The translations under genes and the position numbers were made by a program. The notes under the pieces were generated by a model. The model was not told the origin of the DNA and searched no databases. It was given only the letters and a program-made list of their open reading frames with translations. Below, piece after piece: positions 44,961 through 56,115 of a stretch of DNA of 64,000 nt. The DNA comes from Callaeas wilsoni (lineage: Eukaryota > Chordata > Aves > Passeriformes > Callaeidae). The stretch covers positions 62,001 through 126,000 of the forward strand of contig VWPU01009481.1 of the NCBI GenBank assembly GCA_013398955.1, given 5' to 3'. Each line of letters starts with the position of its first letter. Within the stretch, counting starts at the first letter, position 1.

Positions 44961-47900
44961 TCCAAATGGCTCTCCGTGAGAAAATCCGTCGGTGAAAACA
45001 GAGAGGGAATACCTCCAAAAGCAGCAGTCGCCTAGATGCAAGTCTGTGCTCTGCTCCATGTTCGTGTTGCCTGTGCTGGCGTCCCTAGAGCTCTCCAGGA
45101 GTTCAGGGGGGTCTTTGCAGGTCTGGGAAGGTCTTGCCTGCACTGCAGGTCTCGTGCTTTGGGGTGGCTTCACTGCAAATGGCAGTTTTAGCCTCTTTGT
45201 TGAATTTCCCAGCCTTGATGAGTCTTTGGGAGACATGTGTCCCCCAGGTATATCAGCAGTAATGGAAAGTGCCACTGTCACTACAGGCAATAACTCATCA
45301 TTTTGATGACCCATCGATCCCTGGAAGAGTCCAGTGGAGGGTAGAATAAATGTGGTTTGCTGGGACAGGAAGGGAGGAGGAGAATACTGAAGATATTTTG
45401 CTTTACTGGCCACTGAAATTAATGGAAAACTGGCCACTGGCTGCAGTGGACACAGGGCTGGACCGTGCCCATGTTCACCCAAAGTCAAGAGAGATGCTGA
45501 AAGGCAACTCCCTAACAGCCATCCCCTGCTAGAGAGAATCCCACCTGTGTCCCTCCAGAGCTGCCCGGAGGTGCCAAGGCTTGTGCTTGGTATTGCCTTG
45601 CTCTTTGGAGAATCCCGGACCTGCCTGGTGTGAGAGGGGGACTCCCCAACATTGCAGGTGGCTTCCAGGGCCAGTGGAGAAGACTGAGGCTCCCACCCTG
45701 GGCCAGCAGAGGTGTGCAGTGGGTGCTGGGGAGCGGGAGTTTCCCGGAGAGAGCCGATTCCAGCCGCTGCCGCAGACTGCAGCGAGCCCCGGAGGCCATC
45801 CCCTCTCCTGGGCTGCCACAGCCAAGTGCTGAGCTGGAGCTCATTAGTCCTGCTGTGAGGGAAGTTAATTAGCTCGGGGAAAACGCCGTGCTAATTTGCC
45901 TAACCGGCTTTGGGGACCAAGGTTAACCCCGCCAGGCAGGCTTGGACGCTCTGCCTCTGGCTGGGGCTCTGCTTCCCGCAGCCCGTGGACTCCAGAGCGG
46001 CTTTGAACGTGTTACCCCTGCTCTTTCGGGGCCGTGTGAGCCCAGGTGTCCTGGCAGGGGGGACTGTCATCCCCAGGCAGCTCCGGCACCGCTGTGACGC
46101 CAGCCGGCCCCGCTCGGCACGCACGTGGAACAGCCTCAGCTCTTCGCTGCGGGCGCAGCGGGGCAGTGCCCGTGTGCCGAGCAGAGGTGCCGTGGCCGTG
46201 CCTTCCTGCGGCTGCCACGCAGCTCAGTGCAGGATTTACAGCCTGTGCGGCCATCCCTTCACACCCCCGTCCCCCTCCAGCTGCCCCCTGCTTCCACGTT
46301 ACGCACTGATTGCTCTGCAGGCTGGGCTCTGACGGAGCCTCCTCTTTTCCTTTCTTTATCAGTCCCCCTTGTCTTGCAAGAGTGTAGAACTTGGACAGGG
46401 CGATTTGAACAGCGTGTGGAGCAGATGGAAGCAGGTCCCCGGCTGTGGCCAGGTGGAGGGAGCACTCAGCAGGCAGAGGCTGGGCATGGCAAGCTGAGAA
46501 GAGGCTCCCGGCTCTGCGAAACGCTGCTCCCTCTCCACCGAATGCTAAAGCAATTGGTGTCAATGGCTTTTGAATGACTGTTTTTGGCATGCAGGCAGGA
46601 GGCTGCCCCCTGCTCCCCCACCCCACGGGAAGCCAAGCTTGGTTCAGCACGATTTGCAGCGAGGGAGAGAAAGGAAGAGAAACACGTACAGCAAAGAGGC
46701 AGGGAGAGAAAAACAAGAGCAGGGTAATCTTCAATGCAAGCTTGCGAGCTGGTCTAAAAATAGAAGGTGAACTGTTCCCCAGTAATTAGCCAGGAGATGG
46801 TTTTATTTGCAGCAGTGAGATTTCAGCAGCAGTGCTTTTGGCAGGAGGAGATGGGAATGTCCCAGCAGCTCTCACCTCGCAGAGCAGGAGAAGACTTCTC
46901 TCCCCTTGCCAAGGGACAATCCCCACAGAGAGCAGGCGAGCGTGGGCTCAGGCATGAGCGCATTCACATCTTCCTCTGCTTGCCTGGACAGAGGGGGCAA
47001 GAGGGCAGCAGAAAAGAGGCATCTCCTCCACAGTGGCCTGTTGCCTGTCTGGGATTAGATACTCTTCAGCCTTTGCACTGGAAGAAATGGTGAAGTCCTT
47101 TTACAGGGGGAGGAGACAGCAGCATCCTGGCATAAGGGCTTGGTCCCTAAAGGGGTTCAAGCAAGGACAAGCCGTACCCGAGGTCTCAGTGGGGAATGGC
47201 ATAGTGACCCAAGCTTGGAATACAGCAAGGACTGAGCCTGAGGCCCTCGGTTTGCCTGCAGGTGCCTTCTGCAAGTCTTCACATCCAGAGGAGGTGCTGA
47301 GTGTTGTGCCCACCCCAAACCAGCACGTAAAGTCAGATAGGTGATGGATGATGGGAAGTGGGTGTCAGGCTGGACTTTCCCAGCCAGCCATGGTGGACAC
47401 GCAGCGTTAATGCCGAGGCTGCCAGGTACCTTCCCTTTTGGTCTTTCTTGTGGCAGCAAGGACAGGGGGCTGTCCTCCCCCCCAGCCTGCTGCAAGGGCT
47501 CCTCACGAGGCAGTGGGCATCTCTGTGCTCCTTGAAGGAGCTGGGCTGCTGAGGGCTTGGGGTGGGGCAAGGGGCAGAACTGTCCCAGCCTGGCTCTCAG
47601 GTGGCCCCTGGGTGCTGGAAGAAGTGAGACTCTCCCCCTAGCTTTGCTGGAGAAGCCTAACAAAACCAGGAATAATGTTAAAATTCAGGCAAAACTCAGC
47701 ATTTATATCCTGCTGCTGCTTACAGTGGGAGTGGGACTGGGATGGGGTCTGCATGGATCCAGGTTGTTTGATGCATTTTATGAGTTCTGACAAGGCAGGA
47801 TGACAGCGGGAAAACAAAGTGTAACAAAAAGGAAAACAAAAGTGCAAAGAGTCGCCTCAGCACTGTGCTGGCCTTCTCCCACTGGTCCAGCACTGCATGC

Positions 47901-49071
47901 CCCAAACCCACCCACACCCTAGAAGGAAGATAGAGAGACTGGAGGGACATTTTGACTGAGGAGATGCAGACTGCCTAAGGGCAGCCTGTCCTGCAGTTTG
48001 GCAGCACAGCCCCACGCCATGGAACACAATGGCCCTTGGGCAGGGGATGGTCACCACTGCCCCATGTTCCACAGGTGTGTGAGGCACCGTCACCTGCATG
48101 CTGGGGGGGAACAGCATCACAGGACTGTTGCTTTCCAGACCCAGGAGATCTGTTATCGTTCTTGATAAAAGCTGGTTTTGGCAGAGCAAAAGCCCAATGG
48201 TGAGAAGACAATGTGCCATTTGACCTACAGCCAGCAGCTCTCCCTGGGCTGGGAATCAACCCAGGGAGTAGCTGAATGAAAGAAAACGGGCTTTACATCC
48301 CATTTCAGGCAACACCCAGCCCCTGCTGTCCTCCTGTTGATTTTGTGGCTCTGCAATCATGTTTAACTTCCCATCTTTCTGTCTCCCTATTGCTGCCTGT
48401 GAGGCCTGTGCAAACAGCAGGGGAAGCAGGCTAATTGCCTCTGGAAAAGGAATGGTGATAACAGTGACGCTGGAAGAGCCATCACAGGCCGGCAGTTAGC
48501 AAACAGAGAACACAGGGAAAAGCAGCCCCCTCTCCCCTGGATGCTCTTCTGAAGGATTGCTCGTACCCAGAGGAGGTTGTGCTGCTCTGGAGTGCTGGGC
48601 GCTGCTGATTTGTGAGTGTCCTCTCTACTGGGACCCGATTAACTGGAAAATTTACAAGTTGGGAGGACTCTCCAGGAGCCAGTTTAAAGCCAGCGGTTCC
48701 TCCGGCTCACTCCTGCATGGCAGAGCCGCTGTCGGCATTGGATAAAAATTGAGGAGTGGGATGGGAGCAGCCAGAGCGTGAACCTGTGCTGGTAGTGGGG
48801 ATGGACATGCAGCTGTGGTGGGGGGACGCCTTGGAATTGTGTTGGGGGTGGCTGCAGAGCCTCTAAATTGTACCCATATTGCCTTTGGGGCAGAGGGGGG
48901 GAAGGTTTGCTGTGAGGCCCCAAGTTCAGGAGGTTATGTGGCCCTGCTGTGCCCCCAACTGAGGATGGCCACAGGCTCCCTTTCTTCTCCAGCCTCTATG
49001 GAAACTGTGTTGGCAGCTGTGCTCTCACCCCCGGGCAGGGTAGGGACACGCAAGAGATTTGTCTCTTTCTT
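44961..49071. other. Noncoding stretch, mostly GC-rich
   Basis: GC-rich to balanced DNA with many overlapping open frames, the longest being 240 codons on the minus strand at 46012-46734. All are masked by frames on the opposite strand and lack known motifs. A moderately CpG-rich patch occurs at 46020-46260. A short hydrophobic run is encoded near 47700-47760 but has no recognisable protein around it. Confidence 0.5.
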
Positions 49072-49102
49072 AAAAATAAATAAATAAATAAATAAATATA
49101 TA
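49072..49102. repeat. (AAAT)n microsatellite
   Basis: About six TAAA units followed by TATATAA. Confidence 0.85.
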
Positions 49103-52100
49103 AAGAGCAAAATGTGGCCAAGTGTGCACTCACCTGGGGTGTGGAGAGGTCATGTAGCCCAACTGAGACATGAAGAAAGGACCTGAGCTGTTTCCTTTTT
49201 ACCTGTTTTTTCTCCTCCTTCCTCAGTGTGTCCTTTGCCCTGCTCCGGCAGGCTTGCACGTGCCCCCAGCAGCCAGGGGTGACACTGCCATTCCCCTGCG
49301 CATTCCTCCCCTGCCCTCCTCTCCTCAGGGATCCTCCTGCAGACAGAGAAATCCTCCCAGGAGGGAAGTGGCAGTATGTAGGTTTGCACAGTGATGCATG
49401 AATGCAATCAGCCCAGCCTTTCCAGGAGCACGGGGAGCACGTGGTGAGGGGGCTCAGCCTCCCTGGAGAGATTATACCTGAGACGCATTAGAAATGGTTG
49501 TGGGGAATTTTTAAACTAGCAATCAGGAGACAGCTTGGAAATGAAAATCAGTGATGGACAAAGAGGCCAGGGGGAGGCAGGGGCTGCCTCAGAGCTGGAC
49601 AAATCTGTGTGAGTCACTGTCCTCTTAGCAATGAGGGACAAGAGCTGTGCTGGAGCAAAGTGGGAAACTTGGCTGAGAGTACCAATGGCTCTGAGATTTC
49701 CCAGCTACAAAGGACTGGGCTCCTCTGACTTGCTGGATGACAGAGCACTCCTCAAATGCCTAAAAAAACCCCAGACAACGAGAGAGACGACTAGAAGCAG
49801 GACAGAAGTCAACAAACGCAGCATGTCCCATCTTCATGCAAGCTTCCCCTGAGCTTGGATGGTGGGTGCTCAGCTCTGGGTTTCTGGGAATTAGACGTGG
49901 GTTTCAAACAAGCTCTGACTGAAGATTGCCTGCTCTTCCCAAATGCACACAGGCAGGGGTGTGAAGTGTCATGTAAACTGGGTCTGCTGATCCAGAATTC
50001 TCTTGCTGGGAAAAGCAAAGCGAGGGAGAAAAAGCCGATTATAATGCTGCCAAATTAGCAGAGCTTTACATGACAGGTATGGCAAACACCTGCAATCCCA
50101 ATCCATACAGTGCAGCATTTTAAGAGTGGTTATTACAAACAGCTCTGCAGGATGCACAGCCCTCCCTTGCCTGCACTCCCCTGTACTCTCATCCATGGCC
50201 TTTCCCTTCCCCCAGCTGTGGGCAGCTCTGGTGCAGTAGCTTGCACTGCTCCACACCAGGAGGATCCTACCTTAGTGGCTTTTCCCAGTGCCAATTCACA
50301 TTTTGGAAGACAGTCAAATTCTGGAGGTGAATCTGCTCCTGGCATTGCTCTAGCCAGGAGTGGCTGAGGGCGATGCCAGCAGTGAATCTGGCCGGGAACA
50401 TCCACAGTTTCTTCAATAAAAGGGAATTTAAAAAAATCCCAGCCCGACACGGCACAGTGGAGCTGTGCCCCCTGGCAGTGCCAGCTGCGTGCTGCCTGGA
50501 GCAGGCCAGCCAGCACAGTGGACAGATGGTTGCTGCCCATGTTAGCATGTTGCTCTTTCGAGGAGGGACTCATGCTTTTCCTGCATTCACCTCTGCATTT
50601 CAAATATCAATTCTCCATCCACTTCTGTGTTTTCAGCTAGCAGCTTGCTCGCAAACCTTGGGCTGAACCAGAGACATCTCTCTCCCCAAGGCCAGGGGTA
50701 CCATATGGCATGCTTCCAGCCTCGGAGACCAAACAGCTTGCTCGAGCACATGCTGAGGCATGGGTGTCAGGGAAGGGACTGGGTATCTGGAAGAACCCTC
50801 CCTAGCTCTGCTGTCAGAGGGTTATGACCTTATGCCTCCTTCTCACGCTCCACTGAAATCACAGTGGTGCAGCCCGTGGCTCCCCAGACTGGGCTCTCCT
50901 GAAGCCGTGGGCATGGAGCTCCCTTCTGCTGGACTTGACCTGCCCCATGCTGGGGCCCAGGCTCCAGCCTCAGGTTTGAAGCGAGCTGTCTCCCAGTCCA
51001 GATTTGGGAAGGTGTACGGCAGGGAGGAGAGACTCCTCCATTGCTCCTCCTCCCTCAGGGACACCCCTGCCAGGACACTCCATGCCTTTTGCGGTGACAC
51101 AGAAATGCTTCCTAGTGCCCATCAGTGAGAGATGGGACCCTGGCACCCACGTTGCAAAGCCAGAGCTGCTTGGAGCTCTGAGCAGCTGCAGAAGACTGCA
51201 GCAAGCCTATTTCCCTTCCCTCCTGCTTACACATGTGCTCACGGACACTCTGTGGGGCAAGAGCCATGACCTCAGAGCGGTGTGGCAGTGGGCGAGGACA
51301 CAGCAGGCAGTGCATGGGCAGAGGAGCTGCAAGGCAGCGCTGCGGAGAAATGGGATTAGCATGGAGGAGGGAGGAAGGGAGGGAAGCCATCCTTGCGATA
51401 GATTTCAGGACTTTGTTTGACACATATTGGTAAGAAACGAATAAAAAAGAGTGGCACCTGCAAAACGTGAGTGAAAGCCTGGCACGAGGGATGAGGACTT
51501 GCTCAGTGACGTTGTGAGGGTTCAGAACCTTTGGCTAGCGGAACCTCCAGCTGTATTTAGGTGCTATATGGGGTGCTAAGTGCAGTGCCACAGGAGCAGG
51601 AGGCTAATTTGCATTCTTCCACCAGTCCTGGGAACTCGAAGCCTGGGCCTGACCTAGGGGCTGCCTGCCTCATGCATCACTCCGATGACAGCAGAGTTAT
51701 TTTTTTCCTGACAGGACCCAAAAACCAGGTCACTCTGCATGTAAATCTATAACAAATCTGGCTGGGATTAGGTGGGCCATGAAGAGGTGGCAACAAGCAG
51801 CATTCAACAGATGTGCCTGTAGCGAAAGCTCTGCACCACTCACAGGGAAGGGAGTGGAGGCACATTCTTTCTCGAGCAGGGGGGTTGCTACGCCAGGAGC
51901 TGCCATCTGAGGATTTGGGCCTTGATGGCCTCAGCAGAAACAAATGCTGCATTCCAGAGAGGCCAATCCTTGAGAGCAATTAAATAATAATAACATGATA
52001 GTAATAAGCAGATCAGTCAATCCCTCCATGAGCTGAGGGACCCTGGGGGGAGGGCTGGGCTTTTCCCAGAGCAAACTAGGACCAGCTCTTCTCCAATAAA

Positions 52101-54155
52101 CACAAATAATACCAGTAGAAAACCTCAGATCTCGGGCCAAACTTTGGTTAATGACACCCGTGCAGGATGTGGGATGCCTGTGAGCTGGATGGACACGGCT
52201 TTAATTTTGCCTGTGCAGCGAACACTGTCCTGGGCTGAGGGGAGAAAGGAGCAGCATGGCTGCAGCAGGCAGGGGCTTGCGATCCGTTTCCTACTCCTCC
52301 TTCCTTCTTCAGGAGGTGAGCACAGGCGCATGGGATGATTACAAACCTAATCACATCTCTCCAGCAGTGTGCCTCCTCGCTCCAAACTAATCAACTGAAC
52401 CTTCAAGGGTTAAAGAATAGCAGCACTTGTCTCCATGGGCATAGCAAGACCTATTTAAAAATCTCGACCCCTTTGGCTCAGTTGCTGAGGGAATTTTTCA
52501 GCTGAAAATGCCAGGGCTCTGGGAACTGTTAAACCCCACAAACCCTAGATTGCTTTTATGCCTGCCCCAGGCTGCAGCCTTGGATCTTTTCTTTTCCCCT
52601 CTGCAAACTGCTGGGTAATGAACCCTTGTGGCATGCCAGCTCACCTCCCCTTCTCCCAGCTGGCAGCCCAGCTCCACAGCGATGCCCTTTTGTTCCACCA
52701 GTGCTGAGATCTGCAAACTCATTGCTAATTACTGCATCTGGGGCTTCCAGCTCCAGCAACAACGCCAGGACTTTCTTCGGGCTCCTGATGGCCAAAGTTC
52801 ATCCACCTGCTTATTTCCTTACCAAAGACTATTATCTCTCATTTACATCTAAACTAGTTTTTTATACCAGTTTAAATGCTGCCCCTCCCCCTGTAATCTC
52901 AATGCAAATGAATTAAAAGTTCATTCTTCCGATGCTCAAATCCTGCGCACTTTCTTTTTCACTTCTTATTTAAATCACACACTGTTTTGAACTAAACCTT
53001 TTATTTCCTCCCAATTATTATTTCTGGTGTGTTTTCCAGAGCCTTACAACATGGCATCTGATTATACACAAAGCTTCGGAATAAAGCCCTGCTTTTTCCC
53101 TTCATTAAGGACACAAAGGATTCCTGTGTGAGCCAAGCAGCACTTTGGACACTAATACAGCTTTACACCCCAAATCACATCCTGGCTCTCTGCAGAGCAG
53201 ATTGGGGAGTGGATCCCTGCCTTTCCTTGCTGCCAGCATCCTTTGCAGGCTGCAGCCAGCTCCTTCCCTCCTTGGAATGAACATCTGATTAAGCTGTGCC
53301 AGCATGTTCGCCCACAAGCTCCATCCTCTGGCTCTTCCTACATCACAGCCGGGTGTGTTTGCTGGCTAATCCTGCCTGCTTGGATCCTCTCTGTTTGCCT
53401 CCATCTTAGGGGTCCAGAACCTTGGTGGGTCCACACAAGATTTTGCTGTTGTTGACCATTTCCCACAGAATGGGAGTCACATGTAAAGCCTAATCTGTAA
53501 ACCCCACAGACCTTCTTGAAGCTTAATATTAATGAACTTTGGGCCAAGTGGTGAGACCAAGGACATCAAGGCAGGCAGTGGCAGGACTGCTTGTAACCCC
53601 CACAGGTAGTCACCACATCCCTCCTGGATCTGAGATCTTGTCATCTGGAAATGGCCTGAGTCAAAGCAGCAGCGCAGGAAACCACCCTGTCTGCAGCACG
53701 TTTCCCTTATTTAACATCATCATGCAGAAAGGAATAATGTATGCTGTGTTTACCAACCAAAGAGGGGAGAGCTTTCTATCAAAACGATGCATTACTGAGC
53801 TGATTAGCTGCACAAGAAGTCTCTCTAAGCAAATGGGTTCTATCTTGTTAAATATTCCAGCATTTTAAAAATAAACTATTCATTCCTGTTGAGTTTTAAA
53901 AATACTTCTGACTGGCGGTCCCCTGGAACTGACAAACATTTAGAACCATGGGGTTCAGGACAGATTTCAAAAGCAGTCCATAGGGTGTGAGAAGCAATTT
54001 GCCAAAAGAACACGGGACAGGAGTTGGATCACTGGTTTCCCCCAAAGAGAGACTCCTTTCATTATGGAAAGTTTTTGTCTAACAGGCTTTGCATGGGTGT
54101 GTAAGGTGAAGGACATTAAACCTGCAGCTCTGATACCATACCATGCTTCTCCTCT
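49103..54155. other. Five kilobases of noncoding sequence
   Basis: No exon, transposon, CpG block or dense site cluster that I can support. A GGAGGGAGGAAGGGAGGGAAG purine tract lies near 51366. Open frames up to 156 codons (50133-50603 minus) have no recognisable product. Confidence 0.55.
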
Positions 54156-54276
54156 GGGACCTTGGGCAATTCAGGTTATCCTTGTCTCTCTTAAACTCTC
54201 TGTCTGCAGAACCGAGATATTGCTGCCTGCAGTAAATATCTGCAAAGTGCTCGAATGTGAGAGTTATTACTGTTAA
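54156..54276 (+). mobile_element. Possible MIR/L2-type SINE relic
   Basis: GACCTTGGGCAA at 54158-54169, followed by TTATCCTTGTCTCTC and CTCTCTGTCTGCAGAACC, parallels the MIR core 'gaccttgggcaagtcacttaacctctctg...catctgtaaaat'. GCAAAGTGCTCGAATGTGAG at 54242-54261, then TTATTAC, parallels the common tail. Divergence is high and the middle aligns poorly, so this may be a chance resemblance. Confidence 0.4.
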
Positions 54277-55039
54277 GTATCTGTGCAGCTTTCACCTCTG
54301 CTGCACTGAGAAGCCAGCCTGTACGAACGAGGCTCTGTCTGGCAGAGTGGGCATCTCCTGGTACAGGAGTGAACATGGACTGAGAAACATGAGGAAAGCC
54401 AGAGCTGCTCCATACCAGGAATTTTTTTTCGCTAAATGTTCGAAATCTGATGTAATTAGCTACTCTGGCCGCTATAAGCTTGCCTTCAGTTTAGAAACAG
54501 CCAGGCCAGGCCACGTGCTTCCTTGAGTGCCAAGCTGCCTTTTCGACCTGCTGAGGAGCAATGTGTATGTCCCTAATGCCAGGCTGGCCACTTCTTGTCT
54601 CGCATGGAAAGTAAAATTAACATCTGAATCCCAGCGATCCAGGTCAGCTTGACTGCTGAAGAATATACACTACCAGGGAGGTCATGAAACACCAAAAAAA
54701 CCATGAACAAAACCACTAATTGGCTTCTTTTCAGCCTTATCCCTGTGCCACCAGTCCTGCCCTTCTCAAACCACCCTATGCTGCCTTCGGACTGTTGAGA
54801 CACAGCCTATTTTTGCAGGGCCAGAACAGTTAATGATACTTTGTGTTACTGATTCTGTAATTCATATTGTTTGTGCTGGCAGGGAATTCCCCATGACATT
54901 TTATCTCAGCCAGTCTCCTCTGGCTGTTTAAAATATTTGGAATTATTATTTTTGGCTCACGGGTCCACCCTAGGTCATGGCGGGATTATTCCTGGGTTGT
55001 GCACAAGCACATGGCCACCCTCCCCAGTGTCACTGGTCT
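54277..55039. other. Noncoding stretch, nothing recognised
   Basis: Mixed sequence with T8 and A7 runs (near 54422 and 54694). No feature stands out. Confidence 0.6.
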
Positions 55040-55096
55040 GGAATAGATAGGACATACAGGATATATAGGATATATCGGGGGTGGGGGTTGGGGGTG
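55040..55096. repeat. Imperfect 9-bp tandem repeat followed by a G-run triplet
   Basis: GGAATAGATA, GGACATACA, GGATATATA and GGATATATC follow one another at 55040-55076, giving three to four diverged 9-10-bp units. GGGGGTGGGGGTTGGGGGTG follows at once (55077-55096), with three G5 runs that could form a G-quadruplex if one run is split. On the minus strand the repeat encodes a short Pro-Ile-Tyr periodic peptide, with no sign that it is translated. Confidence 0.7.
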
Positions 55097-55854
55097 TGCT
55101 AAGTTTATGATAGACTGGGAACAGACAAAATTAAGGCAAATGGGCCTTAAAGTGTTATCCTGGCTGTTCCTGGGGTCAGTGAAAGGGATACTGGACTGGG
55201 GGACTGGGGAGTGGAGGGCCAATGGAATGAGGTAGGGAAGCTGGTGGGTGAGCAGGGGGAAGCAAGCAAAGGGGCAGAGCAATGCTGGGGTGCTGCTCTG
55301 GGGTCTGAGTGTCCTCTGTGGGGCAGAGCTGGGGGTTTAATCTGCACCTTAGGCGGAGTGTGATTTGGGGAGAGGTGCCTGTGTGTCTGTGTGAACTTGG
55401 GGGTTCCCCCCAGTATGGGGACGCAGGGGTTGAGGGGCATCCCCTGCTCAGCTGTGCGTGCTGCTGTGGCTCTGCTGGCAGGCTGCTCCCCTCAATCAGC
55501 TGTGTGTACTCATCAGTGCACGCCGGCCCCCGGAGCTGCAAGGCTATCACAAAGGGCGCATTTTAAACACTGCTTTAATCCCACCATCCTGCGCATTTAA
55601 GCCTGAACCGCCTTGCATTTGAACCTCCGCAAATGCCTTTTGCAGCAGCCCCCAACCCACAGACCACTCTGGAGAAAAACTAATTAAAGCTGCCTGACAG
55701 GCTGCTAAATATTAAGAGCCCAATAAAGGTGCAGGCACAGGGACATCATCATCTGAATGGCAAGAGCCGGTAGCCAGCGGTTGCTGATAGATAGAGGGGC
55801 CGGCAGGCTTGTGCCTGCCTTGCTCAGCAGAGACATCGCACTGCCCTGGGAGCA
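55097..55854. other. Noncoding stretch, G-rich on the plus strand
   Basis: Purine- and G-rich plus-strand sequence from about 55180 to 55450, which keeps minus-strand frames open (97-124 codons). No known motif. Confidence 0.5.
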
Positions 55855-56115
55855 CCATCCGCGGAGATCGCTCCAGCGCTTCCCGCTCCCCATCCCACGC
55901 GTTTCACGGCCAGGTTGAGGCCGGCCTTGCTGCCGATTCACGTCACGTAAAAGCGGCAGGGCCAGCTGGCCGGCGTGGGCTGCGGGGTCCTGACCCTCAT
56001 TTCTGCCCTTCCTCCAAATATTCTGCAATTATGCGTCGATTGCTCGGAGGGGGAGAAAAGCAAACACGCCGCGAACGCCGGCGCGCTGCGGTTGGCTGCT
56101 CTCGGTGGCTGTGGC
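55855..56115. promoter_or_regulatory. CpG-dense block, candidate CpG island
   Basis: By eye about 30 CpGs in 260 bases, in two lobes. The first, around 55855-55980, carries CACGTCACGTAAAAGCGG (CRE- and E-box-like). The second, around 56030-56110, carries TTATGCGTCGATTGCTCGG and a CGCCGCGAACGCCGGCGCGC core. No TATA box. Small frames on both strands are unrecognised. It is a plausible regulatory island at the left edge of the AT-rich region that follows. Confidence 0.4.

Noticed and set aside
21700..45230. Similarity between about 21709-21745 and 45173-45210 (both start GCAAATGGCAGT and contain TTGAAT)
   Set aside because: Only about 12 identical bases followed by weak similarity. Too little to call a shared repeat family without an alignment score.
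46012..46734. 240-codon minus-strand frame
   Set aside because: Lies in a GC-rich patch with plus-strand frames of 140-150 codons over the same bases. No known motif.
47557..47790. Short frame ending in a hydrophobic, transmembrane-like segment
   Set aside because: Only 77 codons, no homologue recognised, and such hydrophobic runs arise by chance in T-rich codons.
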